The notes beneath the pieces are model-generated. The model made no database searches, was not told where the DNA came from, and saw nothing but the letters and a program-made list of their open reading frames with translations. The position numbers and the translations under genes are program-made. DNA of 28,349 nucleotides from DAOUAE01 sp034433795. Lineage in GTDB: Bacteria > Chloroflexota > UBA6077 > FW602-bin22 > DAOUAE01. Positions 21,184 through 28,349 of the stretch are shown in pieces (position 1 is the stretch's first letter; every line of letters starts with the position of its first letter). The stretch spans positions 1-28,349 of the forward strand of contig DAOUAE010000080.1 of assembly GCA_034433795.1 (NCBI GenBank), in the 5' to 3' direction.

Positions 21184-23544
21184 ATGACCGTGCGTGAGCA
21201 GACGCTGACCCAGACAACCGAACAGCTGGTCCTGCCGGTGGTCCCGCTGCGGGACTCGGTGTTGTTCCCGGGGGTGACGATGCCCCTGCGGGTGGGCCGG
21301 CCGGTCTCGGTCCAGGCGATCGAGGCGGCCGCCACGGCCGGGCAGCGGGTGCTCATCCTGGGCCAGCGCGAGCCGGCCGAGGAGGTGCGGCCGGAGATCC
21401 TGCCGGCGGTGGGGACGATCGCCCTGCTGGCCCAGGCGGTCCGGCTGCCGGACGGCACGTTGCAGGTGCTGGTCCAGGGCGAGCAGCGGGCCCAGGTCGT
21501 GGCGTTCGTTCAGACCGCGCCGTTCCTGGCGGCGGCGGTCCAGGCGCTGGAGGAGCCGACCGTGGCCCCGAGCCTGGAGGTCGAGGCCCTGCTCCGCACG
21601 GTCCGGGAGTTCTTCGACCGCTACGTCGAACTGAGCGGGGCCGTGCCGGAGGAGGCGGTCCGGGCGACGCGGGCGCTGACCGCGCCGGGGGCGCTGGCCG
21701 ACGCCCTGGCCACCCTGCCGGAGTTCACCACCGCCGAGCGGCAGGAGGTGCTGGAGACGCTCGACCCGGTGGCCCGGCTGACGCGGGTGGCCCAGCTGCT
21801 CTCGACCAAACTGGAGGTCCTGGCGCTGAGCGCCAAGATCAAGAGCGAGGTCCAGAAGGGCGTGGAGAAGTCGCAGCGCGACTATCTCCTGCGCGAGCAG
21901 CTCAAGGCCATCCAGCGGGAGCTGGGCGAGCACAGCCCGGAGGAGGCGCTGGCCCAGGAACTGCGGGCCAAGATCGAGGCGGCCGGCATGCCGGAGGCGG
22001 TGCGCGAGCGCGCCCTGCGCGAGGTCGAGCGCCTGACCCAGATGCCGCTGGCCTCGCCGGAGACGGCCGTCATCCGCACCTACGTCGAGTGGCTGGTCTC
22101 GCTGCCGTGGAGCGTCCGGACCGAGGACAATCTGGACCTCAAGAAGGCGGCCGAGATCCTGGACGCCGAGCACGAGGGCCTGACCAAGGTCAAGGAGCGC
22201 ATCCTGGAGTACCTGGCGGTGCGGAAGCTGAACGCCAACCCGCGGGCCCCGATCCTCTGCTTTGTCGGCCCGCCGGGGGTGGGCAAGACCAGCCTGGGCC
22301 GCTCCATCGCCCAGGCCCTGGGGCGGCGGTTCGTCCGCATCAGCCTGGGTGGCGTCCACGATGAGGCCGAGATCCGCGGCCACCGGCGGACCTACGTCGG
22401 GGCGCTTCCGGGCCGGATCATCCAGGGCATGCGGACGGCCGGCGCCAAGAATCCGGTCTTCGTCCTGGACGAACTGGACAAGGTGGGGGTGGACTTCCGG
22501 GGTGACCCGGCGGCGGCCTTGCTGGAGGTGCTGGACCCGGAGCAGAACCACGCCTTCAGCGACCACTATCTGGAGGTGCCGTTCGACCTCTCGGAGGTCA
22601 TCTTCATCGCCACCGCCAACGTCCTGGACACGATCCCGCCGGCCCTGCGCGACCGGCTGGAGGTCATCTCCCTCCCCGGCTACACCGAGGAGGAGAAACT
22701 GGCCATCGCCCGCAAGCACCTGGTGCCGCGCCAGGTGCGGGCCCACGGTCTGACGCCGGAGCAGGTGCGCTTCGCCGAGAGCGCCCTGCGCGAGATCATC
22801 ACCGGCTACACCCGGGAGGCCGGCGTGCGCAACCTGGACCGGGCGATCGGCGACATCTGCCGCAAGGTGGCGCGCCGCATCGCGGAGGGTCAGGTCCGTC
22901 GGGTGGTCGTGCGGGCCCGGGATGTGGCCCGCTACCTGGGGCCGCGCCGCTTCGAGCACGAGGTGGCCGAGGCGGCCGACGCGGTGGGTGTGGCCACCGG
23001 ACTGGCCTGGACGCCGGTCGGAGGCGACGTCCTCTTCGTCGAGGTCTCGGTGATGCCGGGCCGGCGTGAACTCATCCTGACCGGACAGCTGGGCGAGGTC
23101 ATGAAGGAGTCGGCCACGGCGGCCCTCTCCTACGCCCGGGCCCACGCGGCCGAGTGGGGCATCGCCCCCCACTTCTTCGAGCGGCACGCCATCCATATCC
23201 ACGTGCCGGCCGGGGCGATCCCCAAGGACGGGCCGTCGGCCGGCATCACCATGGCCACCGCCCTCATCTCGGCCCTGACCGGGCGGCCGGTCCGCCGTGA
23301 CGTGGCGATGACCGGCGAGATCACGCTGCGCGGTCGGGTCCTGCCGATCGGCGGCGTCAAAGAGAAACTGCTGGCGGCCCAGCGGGCGGGCATCACGACG
23401 GTGATCCTGCCGGCCAAGAACCGCAAGGACCTGGTGGACGTGCCGGCCAGCGTGCTGCGCTCGCTGCGGCTGGTCTTCGTCGAGCACCTGGACGAGGTGC
23501 TGCGGGTGGCGCTGCGGGCCGCCGACGAGGAGAAGGCGGCCTGA
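21184..23544 (+). CDS. lon: ATP-dependent protease Lon (endopeptidase La)
   Basis: A 786-residue cytosolic AAA+ protease that degrades misfolded and regulatory proteins. The N-terminal substrate domain begins LPVVPLRDSVLFPGVTMPL; a coiled-coil segment follows at about residues 190-270. The AAA+ domain has Walker A GPPGVGKT (362-369) and Walker B VFVLDELDKVG. The protease domain has catalytic Ser685 in PKDGPSAGIT and Lys728 in GGVKEKLL, with the same 43-residue spacing as E. coli Lon. The ATG at 21184 follows GGGAGGT at 9 nt; the frame opens at 21136 inside the promoter, so that extension is excluded. It heads a probable lon-clpC unit, since no promoter or T-tract terminator separates them. 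Confidence 0.97.
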   Translation: MTVREQTLTQTTEQLVLPVVPLRDSVLFPGVTMPLRVGRPVSVQAIEAAATAGQRVLILGQREPAEEVRPEILPAVGTIALLAQAVRLPDGTLQVLVQGEQRAQVVAFVQTAPFLAAAVQALEEPTVAPSLEVEALLRTVREFFDRYVELSGAVPEEAVRATRALTAPGALADALATLPEFTTAERQEVLETLDPVARLTRVAQLLSTKLEVLALSAKIKSEVQKGVEKSQRDYLLREQLKAIQRELGEHSPEEALAQELRAKIEAAGMPEAVRERALREVERLTQMPLASPETAVIRTYVEWLVSLPWSVRTEDNLDLKKAAEILDAEHEGLTKVKERILEYLAVRKLNANPRAPILCFVGPPGVGKTSLGRSIAQALGRRFVRISLGGVHDEAEIRGHRRTYVGALPGRIIQGMRTAGAKNPVFVLDELDKVGVDFRGDPAAALLEVLDPEQNHAFSDHYLEVPFDLSEVIFIATANVLDTIPPALRDRLEVISLPGYTEEEKLAIARKHLVPRQVRAHGLTPEQVRFAESALREIITGYTREAGVRNLDRAIGDICRKVARRIAEGQVRRVVVRARDVARYLGPRRFEHEVAEAADAVGVATGLAWTPVGGDVLFVEVSVMPGRRELILTGQLGEVMKESATAALSYARAHAAEWGIAPHFFERHAIHIHVPAGAIPKDGPSAGITMATALISALTGRPVRRDVAMTGEITLRGRVLPIGGVKEKLLAAQRAGITTVILPAKNRKDLVDVPASVLRSLRLVFVEHLDEVLRVALRAADEEKAA

Positions 23545-23550
23545 GCGCCG

Positions 23551-23644
23551 CCGGGCTGCGGTCCCGGGCAGCCCGGCCACCGACCCCAGGGCCTGGGGGA
23601 CCGGGACGACACGGCCAGGCGCCGGCCCGGTCGGTTTGCCGACC
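23551..23644. repeat. Hairpin cluster between lon and clpC
   Basis: Three inverted repeats fill the 125-bp gap. CCGGGCTGC/GCAGCCCGG (23551-23576) has an 8-nt loop. CCCCAGG-G-CCTGGGG (23584-23598) is palindromic. GGTCGG/CCGACC (23629-23644) has a TTTG loop, 10 nt before the clpC ribosome site. None has a T-tract and no promoter is evident, so they look like mRNA processing or stability elements rather than a full stop. Confidence 0.45.
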
Positions 23645-23669
23645 CGCCTGGTTGAGAGGAGTTTGACCG

Positions 23670-26117
23670 ATGCGGTTGGATCGGTTCACAGAGCGGGCCC
23701 AGGAGGCGTTGCAGCGGGCCCAGGAGATCATGGTCGAGCGGCGGCACAGCCAGCTCGACACCGAGCACCTGCTGCTGGCGCTGGTCGAGCAGCCGGACGG
23801 TCTGGTGCCCCAGATCTTCCGGCGGCTGAACGTGGACCCGGAGATCGTGCGCGAGCGGGTGACGCAGGTTCTGGAGCGCTTCCCGCGCGGGGGTGGCTTC
23901 TACCGTGGGAGCGGCACCGCGCAGGTGTACATCACTCCCCGGCTGAAGCGGGTCCTGGACCTGGCCGAGGCCGAGGCGCGGCGGCTGCGCGACGAGTACA
24001 TCGGCACCGAGCATCTCTTCATCGCCATCACCAGCGACCGCGAGGGGCCGGCCGCCCGCATCCTGCGCGACCTGGGCATCGACCAGGAGGCGGTCTACCG
24101 GGCCCTGGCCGAGATCCGCGGGACCCAGCGGGTGACCGACCCGCGGGCCGAGTCCCGCTACCAGGTCCTGCGCAAGTACAGCCGCGACCTGACCGAACTG
24201 GCCCGGCGGGGTGAACTGGACCCGGTCATCGGCCGCGACGCCGAGATCCGCCGGGTGATCCAGATCCTGGTCCGCCGGACCAAGAACAACCCGGTGCTCA
24301 TCGGCGAGCCGGGCGTGGGCAAGACGGCCATCGTCGAGGGCCTGGCCCAGCGGATCGTGGCCGGCGACGTCCCCGACCTGCTCAAGAACAAGCGGGTGCT
24401 GGCGCTGGACCTGCCGGGGCTGGTGGCCGGCTCGAAGTTCCGCGGCGAGTTCGAGGAGCGCCTCCAGGCGGTGATGGAGGAGATCCGCCGGGCCCGCCGC
24501 GAGATCATCCTGTTCATCGACGAGCTGCACACGGTGGTCGGCGCCGGCGCGGCCGAGGGAGCCATCGACGCCGCCAACATGCTCAAGCCGGCCCTGGCCC
24601 GGGGCGAACTCCAGTGCATCGGGGCGACCACGCTCGACGAGTATCGCGAGCACATCGAGCGCGACCCGGCGCTGGAGCGGCGCTTCCAGCCGGTCTACGT
24701 CGACGAGCCGACCGTCGAGGAGACCATTGAGATCCTGAAGGGGCTGCGGCCGCGCTACGAGGCCCATCACGGCGTCCAGATCACCGACGCCGCCCTGGAG
24801 GCGGCGGCCCGTCTCTCGGCCCGCTACATCACCGACCGCCATCTGCCGGACAAGGCCATCGACCTGGTGGATGAGGCGGCGGCCAAGGTGCGGGTGGACC
24901 TGGAGAGCCCGCCGGCCGACCTCAAGCAGCTGGAGGCGCGGCTGGCCGAGGTCCGGCAGGCCGAGGAGGCTGCGGTCGAGGCGCGCGACTACGAGCAGGC
25001 GGCCCGCCTGCGGGCCGAGGCCGTGCGCCTCGAACAGGACCTGGAGGCCGCCCGCCAGCGCTGGCAGAACGAGCGGCCGGTGGACAACGTGGTCGAGGCG
25101 GAGGACATCGCCGCCCTGATCGCCGAGTGGACCGGCGTGCCGGTTCAGCGGATGCTGGAGACCGAGGCCGAGCGGCTGCTCAACCTGGAGGAGCGGCTGC
25201 ACCAGCGGGTGGTCGGTCAGGAGGCGGCGGTGGCGGCCCTGGCCGACGCCATCCGGCGGGCCCGGTCGGGCCTGAAGGACCCGCGCCGGCCGATCGGCAG
25301 CTTCATCTTCGTCGGCCCGACCGGCGTGGGCAAGACCGAACTGGCCAAGGCCCTGGCCGAGGTCCTCTTCGACAGCGACGAGGCCCTGCTGCGGGTCGAT
25401 ATGTCCGAGTATCAGGAGAAGCACACGGTCAGCCGGCTGATCGGCGCGCCTCCGGGCTACGTCGGCTACGAGGAGGGCGGGCAGCTGACCGAGGCGGTCC
25501 GGCGGCGGCCGTACCAGGTCATCCTCTTCGACGAGATCGAGAAGGCCCACCCGGAGGTCTTCAACGTGCTGCTCCAGGTGCTCGACGACGGTCGCCTGAC
25601 CGATGGTCAGGGGCACACGGTGGACTTCCGCAACACCGTGATCATCATGACCTCGAACGTCGGCACCCAGCACGTCCGCCGGGGCGCGCTCGGCTTCGCC
25701 GTCCCCGAGGACACCCGGAGCGACCGCGAACGCCGGCGCCAGCAGATTGAGGAGGAACTCAAGCGGACCTTCCGGCCCGAGTTCCTGAACCGGATCGACG
25801 AGATCATCATCTTCGATCCGTTGACGCCGGAGCAGGTCCAGCAGATCGTCGACCTGATGGTGCGGGACCTGCAGAAGCGCCTGGCCGAGCAGAGCATCAC
25901 GCTCGACCTGACGCCGGCGGCCCGGGCCTGGCTGGCCCGCGAGGGCTTCGACCCGCACTACGGGGCGCGGCCACTGCGGCGGACCATCCAGCGCCACCTC
26001 GAGAACCCGCTGGCGCGGCTGATCCTGCGCGGCGAGATCCGCGCCGGCGACCGGGTGGTGGTGGACGCCGGGCCGCAGGGCCTGACCATCCAGCCGGCGC
26101 GGGCCACCGCCGCCTGA
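23670..26117 (+). CDS. clpC: ATP-dependent Clp protease ATP-binding subunit ClpC
   Basis: An 815-residue Hsp100 AAA+ unfoldase, partner of ClpP. Residues 1-145 are two Clp-N repeats. The D1 ATPase has Walker A GEPGVGKT (212-219) and LFIDELHTVVGAG. A short middle domain (about 410-460) carries a UVR motif (EARDYEQAARLRAEAVRLEQDL; core YEQAARLR), diagnostic of ClpC rather than ClpB. D2 has GPTGVGKT (549-556) and GAPPGYVGYEEGGQLTE. After SNVGTQHVRR comes LGF, matching the ClpP-docking tripeptide. Length is normal for ClpC. The start ATG 23670 follows AGAGGAG at 8 nt. Neither mcsA/mcsB nor ctsR flanks it, unlike in Firmicutes. Confidence 0.95.
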   Translation: MRLDRFTERAQEALQRAQEIMVERRHSQLDTEHLLLALVEQPDGLVPQIFRRLNVDPEIVRERVTQVLERFPRGGGFYRGSGTAQVYITPRLKRVLDLAEAEARRLRDEYIGTEHLFIAITSDREGPAARILRDLGIDQEAVYRALAEIRGTQRVTDPRAESRYQVLRKYSRDLTELARRGELDPVIGRDAEIRRVIQILVRRTKNNPVLIGEPGVGKTAIVEGLAQRIVAGDVPDLLKNKRVLALDLPGLVAGSKFRGEFEERLQAVMEEIRRARREIILFIDELHTVVGAGAAEGAIDAANMLKPALARGELQCIGATTLDEYREHIERDPALERRFQPVYVDEPTVEETIEILKGLRPRYEAHHGVQITDAALEAAARLSARYITDRHLPDKAIDLVDEAAAKVRVDLESPPADLKQLEARLAEVRQAEEAAVEARDYEQAARLRAEAVRLEQDLEAARQRWQNERPVDNVVEAEDIAALIAEWTGVPVQRMLETEAERLLNLEERLHQRVVGQEAAVAALADAIRRARSGLKDPRRPIGSFIFVGPTGVGKTELAKALAEVLFDSDEALLRVDMSEYQEKHTVSRLIGAPPGYVGYEEGGQLTEAVRRRPYQVILFDEIEKAHPEVFNVLLQVLDDGRLTDGQGHTVDFRNTVIIMTSNVGTQHVRRGALGFAVPEDTRSDRERRRQQIEEELKRTFRPEFLNRIDEIIIFDPLTPEQVQQIVDLMVRDLQKRLAEQSITLDLTPAARAWLAREGFDPHYGARPLRRTIQRHLENPLARLILRGEIRAGDRVVVDAGPQGLTIQPARATAA

Positions 26118-26135
26118 CCGGTGGCCGCAGATGCC

Positions 26136-26172
26136 GAGGGAACGGGCTCTGCCCGTTCCCTCTTTTTCTTTT
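26136..26172 (+). terminator. Intrinsic terminator of lon-clpC
   Basis: GAGGGAACGGGC (26136-26147), a TCT loop and GCCCGTTCCCTC (26151-26162) form a perfect 12-bp stem followed by TTTTTCTTTT. The T-tract overlaps the TAA stop (26171-26173) of the convergent dehydratase gene. On the minus strand there is no T-tract after the stem, so it serves mainly the plus strand. Confidence 0.95.
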
Positions 26173-27361
26173 AGTCCCAGCGCAGCAGGCGCTCGCTCTC
26201 GATCTTTTCGGGGTCGAGGTCCACCCCCAGACCGGGCCGGTCGGGGACGCGGATCAGGCCGTTCTGGGGCTTGAGGGGCTCTTTGAAGAAGAACTGATGG
26301 ATCTCGTTCCACTTGATGAGGTACTCGAGGTAGGGGCTGGTGGTCGTCGGCAGAGCGGCGGTCAGGTGGGCGTTGGCCGGGACCGAGTGCCCGTGGGGGA
26401 TGAGGACAAGGTCAGCGGCGGTGACCAGGGCCGCGATCTTCAGCATCTCCGTGATCCCTCCGGCCCAGTAGGTATCGGGCTGGAGGACATCGCAGGCCCC
26501 GGCGTCGAGGAGCGTCTTGATCCCCCAGCGGGTGTACTCGTGCTCGCCACCGGCGATGGGGATGGCCGAACGCTGGCGGATGGCGACGTAACTATCGATC
26601 TTATCCGGCATCACCGGCTCCTCCAGCCAGCGGGGCTCGTACTCGGCCAGCCGCTCGGCCATCGCGATGGCGTAGGGCACATCCCAGCTCATCCAGCAGT
26701 CGAGCATGATCTCGACATCGGGACCGACCGTCTCCCGGAGCGTCTGGACCAGGGCCAGGTTCCGGCGCATGCCCTCCGGACCGTCGGTCGGCCCGTAGCG
26801 GAAGAACCATTTGGTGGCCCGGTAACCCTGGGCGACGATCTCCCGGGCCCGCTGGCGGACCAGATCGGGGGCCAGCGCGTAGCCCAGCGCGCTGGCGTAG
26901 GCCGGGATCTCGGTGCGGATGGGTCCACCGAGCAGACGGTAGACCGGAGCGCCGGCCCAGCGGCCGCGCAGGTCCCAGAGGGCGCAGTCCAGTGCGCTCA
27001 GGGCCATCATCGTCGGGCCCTTCCGGCCGTGGACAGCGGCGCGGTAGAGTTTGTCCCAGATCCGCTCGGTGGCCCGGGGATCCTCGCCCAGGACCAGGCT
27101 CTTGAACTGGCGGTCGATGATGAACGCCTGATCGAGGGGGAGAGGACCACCGAGGCCGGTGACGCCCTCGTCTGTCAGGACCTCAACGAAGATCGACTCG
27201 ACCCGATAGCGGCCCTCGGCCACCTTCGGCAGCCACTGGGGGCCCTCGGCCTTGTGCTCGGGGTAGACGTCGATAGGGCGGATCAGGCGTTCCTCCCAGA
27301 ACTCGCCGGGGTGCTCCAGGGTGCCGGTCACCTGCCGCAGGCGGATGTCGACGATCTTCAC
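26171..27361 (-). CDS. Enolase-superfamily sugar-acid dehydratase, rhamnonate dehydratase-like
   Basis: A 396-residue mandelate racemase/muconate lactonising family enzyme that would dehydrate an acid sugar through an enolate. An N-terminal capping domain covers residues 1-130 and a barrel covers about 140-360. Metal ligands fit Asp221 (MLDCWMSWDV), Glu247 (WLEEP) and Glu273 (GGEHEY). The general base pair is Asp296 (QPDTYWAGG) and His323 (IPHGHS), and Lys184 lies in KWFFRYG. The 26- and 27-residue ligand and dyad spacings match my memory of L-rhamnonate dehydratase, as does PGLGVDLD near the end. The start is GTG 27361 with GGAGG upstream. No aldolase or sugar dehydrogenase is adjacent to fix the substrate. 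Confidence 0.88.
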   Translation of the reverse strand: MKIVDIRLRQVTGTLEHPGEFWEERLIRPIDVYPEHKAEGPQWLPKVAEGRYRVESIFVEVLTDEGVTGLGGPLPLDQAFIIDRQFKSLVLGEDPRATERIWDKLYRAAVHGRKGPTMMALSALDCALWDLRGRWAGAPVYRLLGGPIRTEIPAYASALGYALAPDLVRQRAREIVAQGYRATKWFFRYGPTDGPEGMRRNLALVQTLRETVGPDVEIMLDCWMSWDVPYAIAMAERLAEYEPRWLEEPVMPDKIDSYVAIRQRSAIPIAGGEHEYTRWGIKTLLDAGACDVLQPDTYWAGGITEMLKIAALVTAADLVLIPHGHSVPANAHLTAALPTTTSPYLEYLIKWNEIHQFFFKEPLKPQNGLIRVPDRPGLGVDLDPEKIESERLLRWD

Positions 27362-27365
27362 CGGG

Positions 27366-27713
27366 CTACCTCCGCAAGAGAATCTGGATCAGGACCAGCG
27401 CCGCCCAGAGGGCGACCACGCCGGGGGTCCCGGCGGTGCCGCCGGCGACGGCGGTCAAAGGGATGCCGAAGACCAGCGTCAGGATCAGGCGCCTGGTCGC
27501 CTCCTCGGCGGTTTTCCGGCGGGTCTGTTCCAGGTCGGCCAGACGGGCGGCCAGTTTGGCGTCGATCAGGCGGTCGATCTTCTCCAGGAAAGCGGCGGCG
27601 GCCGCCTCGCTGTACTCGGGCCCCAGTTCGCGCAGCGCCTCCAGATGGTAGCGGAGTTCGCGCGCGGCCTCGGTGGAGCGCGGCGCTGGTGGCGGTGACT
27701 GTTCGCCGGCCAC
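27366..27713 (-). CDS. Small membrane protein of unknown function
   Basis: A 115-residue protein I do not recognise. Residues 1-20 are Pro/Ser-rich and polar. Residues about 20-75 are amphipathic and charged, probably helical or coiled coil (SEAAAAAFLEKIDRLIDAKL, LADLEQTRRKTAEEATRR). Residues 76-113 hold two short hydrophobic segments (LILTLVFGIPLTAVAGG and VVALWAALVLIQILL) ending in RR, so a C-terminal membrane hairpin is likely. The start is GTG 27713 behind GGAGGAG. It ends only 4 nt before the dehydratase start, so the two are co-transcribed, probably from the 214-bp gap shared with hsp20. A membrane anchor or holin-like role cannot be decided. Confidence 0.7.
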   Translation of the reverse strand: MAGEQSPPPAPRSTEAARELRYHLEALRELGPEYSEAAAAAFLEKIDRLIDAKLAARLADLEQTRRKTAEEATRRLILTLVFGIPLTAVAGGTAGTPGVVALWAALVLIQILLRR

Positions 27714-27879
27714 GGCTTCTCCTCCCGGCCGGTTCGGGTCTCACCGGCCCAGGTCAGATCGTAACAGGTCCGGCGCGCCCGTCAAGGTGGGCGAGCGCCG
27801 GGGCGGCCGCTAAGAGACCTCTAAGCCCTCTTTGAGCGTTTTTCGCATTGACCGGTGCCATAAAAGAGCATGGACAGCG

Positions 27880-27898
27880 CACCGGGGTCACCCCGGTG
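27880..27898. promoter_or_regulatory. Palindrome in the hsp20 leader
   Basis: CACCGGGGT and ACCCCGGTG are perfect 9-bp arms around a single C, ending 14 nt before the hsp20 Shine-Dalgarno site. It could be a repressor operator or an RNA hairpin next to the ribosome site. Elsewhere in 27714-27879 I find no clear -35/-10 pair for either strand: CATAAA at 27859 lacks a partner, and the minus-strand TTGACG/TACGAT pair has only 15-bp spacing. Confidence 0.45.
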
Positions 27899-27913
27899 GA
27901 GACCCGACCGGAA

Positions 27914-27927
27914 AGGAGGTGTCTCCT
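27914..27927 (+). promoter_or_regulatory. Shine-Dalgarno-sequestering hairpin before hsp20
   Basis: AGGAG (27914-27918), a GTGT loop and CTCCT (27923-27927) pair perfectly and end immediately before the ATG at 27928. The left arm is the core of the ribosome-binding site AAAGGAGGTG. A short, marginally stable hairpin that masks the ribosome site of a small heat-shock gene is the design of known RNA thermometers such as the hsp17 element of Synechocystis. Confidence 0.5.
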
Positions 27928-28349
27928 ATGGCGATGGCTCTGGCTCGCTGGAACCCGATTCGGGAGATGCAGGAACTGCACCGGATGATCGACCGGTTCT
28001 TTGAGGAGTTCACGCCGTTCGCCGACACCTGGATGGCCCGGCGGACGATCTATCCGGTCGACCTCTATGAGACCGACAACGCCATCGTCATCCAGGCGGC
28101 TCTGCCCGGCGTCAAGCCGGAGGACATCCAGGTGACCTTTGAGAACGGCGTGGTGACGCTGCGGGCGAAGGTCGAGGAGGAGAAGAAGGAGGAGGCGCGC
28201 GGCTACTACCTGCGCGAGCGCGGCTACGGCGAGATCGTCCGCAGCTTCACGCTGCCGGTGCCGGTCGATCCGGAGCAGGCTGAGGCCAAGCTGGAGAACG
28301 GCCTGCTGACCATCACCCTGCCCAAGGCCCAGCACGCCCGGCCGAAGGC
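27928..28349 (+). CDS. Hsp20/alpha-crystallin small heat-shock protein (3' end beyond window)
   Basis: The first 140 codons of an ATP-independent holdase chaperone that binds unfolding proteins for later refolding or degradation. The frame is open to the window edge. The N-terminal arm (WNPIREMQELHRMIDRFFEE, residues 8-27) is typical. The alpha-crystallin domain begins at residue about 42 (YPVDLYETDNAIVIQAALPG) and includes the conserved KPEDIQVTFENGVVTLRA, RSFTLPVPVD and the diagnostic LENGLLTITLPK near residue 125. Only the short C-terminal tail with the I-x-I/V motif should be missing. The ATG at 27928 follows AAAGGAGGTG. It lies downstream of lon-clpC in a protein quality-control neighbourhood. 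Confidence 0.95.
   Translation, partial: MAMALARWNPIREMQELHRMIDRFFEEFTPFADTWMARRTIYPVDLYETDNAIVIQAALPGVKPEDIQVTFENGVVTLRAKVEEEKKEEARGYYLRERGYGEIVRSFTLPVPVDPEQAEAKLENGLLTITLPKAQHARPK

Noticed and set aside
21076..26312. 834- and 1060-codon minus-strand frames opposite lon and clpC
   Set aside because: Antisense shadows of unmistakable Lon and ClpC; His/Asp/Arg/Leu-rich with no motifs.
27757..27785. Minus-strand promoter TTGACG/TACGAT for the small membrane protein
   Set aside because: Spacing is only 15 bp and the -10 is weak; not firm enough to list as a feature.
27754..28335. 193-codon minus-strand frame opposite hsp20
   Set aside because: Antisense to a clear Hsp20 gene with a strong ribosome site; no motif of its own.
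1..28349. tRNA, rRNA, CRISPR, insertion sequence or prophage
   Set aside because: No cloverleaf with GTTCGAATC-like T-arm outside coding DNA, no regular spaced repeats, no transposase, integrase or phage structural motif.

Overview
This is a gene-dense chromosomal window of very high G+C (around 70% by eye) with 22 protein genes. I see no rRNA, tRNA, transposase, phage gene or CRISPR array. Several traits fit a thermophilic or aerobic Chloroflexota lineage (Thermomicrobia/Sphaerobacter-like): ClpC-type Clp ATPase, a Rieske-DUF2231 fusion, hydantoinase/oxoprolinase genes, CoxG beside a CoxMSL-type hydroxylase, and strong TTGACA/TATACT-like promoters with good Shine-Dalgarno sites. The assignment is an inference at moderate confidence. 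Other high-GC bacteria (deep Firmicutes, Actinobacteria, Rokubacteria-like) are not excluded. No gene looks recently transferred by base composition.

Layout. 1-870: a secreted SH3-YkuD L,D-transpeptidase (minus), divergent from a TIM-barrel sugar isomerase/epimerase-like gene (plus, 1177-2142). 2272-10040: a tight eight-gene minus-strand operon. In transcription order it encodes a PEP-utilising (phospho-His) protein, a PEP-synthase-type ATP-grasp protein, an HD-domain protein, a CoxG/SRPBCC protein, the FAD, molybdopterin and 2Fe-2S subunits of a molybdenum hydroxylase, and a VOC (glyoxalase-fold) protein. A near-consensus promoter and a perfect 14-bp palindrome precede it. 10341-11438: YchF (plus), with a hairpin leader. 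11435-16337: a minus-strand operon of glycosyltransferase, HyuA and HyuB with its own promoter; HyuA seems to start at CTG. 16395-18152: a DHA2-family drug-efflux-type MFS gene with promoter and putative operator. 18222-19109: a membrane Rieske protein (plus). 19106-21079: an ABC-2 exporter (ATPase and permease, minus) behind a leader of about 190 nt that ends in a perfect intrinsic terminator. 21126-26172: Lon and ClpC (plus) closed by a strong terminator. 26171-27713: a small membrane protein and a rhamnonate-dehydratase-like enolase-superfamily enzyme (minus). 27928-end: a small heat-shock protein (plus, cut by the window edge) whose Shine-Dalgarno site is paired in a short hairpin.

How it works together. 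The centre of interest is the 2272-10040 operon. The split dikinase has the domain content of phenylphosphate synthase or rifampin phosphotransferase: an ATP-grasp module on one protein, and a large unrecognised domain plus swivelling His domain on the other. It is co-transcribed with a complete three-subunit molybdenum hydroxylase, so a pathway that phosphorylates and hydroxylates an aromatic, heterocyclic or antibiotic-like compound is a reasonable hypothesis. The substrate cannot be read from sequence. The right-hand third is a protein quality-control neighbourhood (Lon, ClpC, Hsp20) interrupted by a sugar-acid catabolic pair. Two exporters (MFS and ABC) each have conspicuous regulatory DNA or RNA upstream, as expected for inducible efflux.
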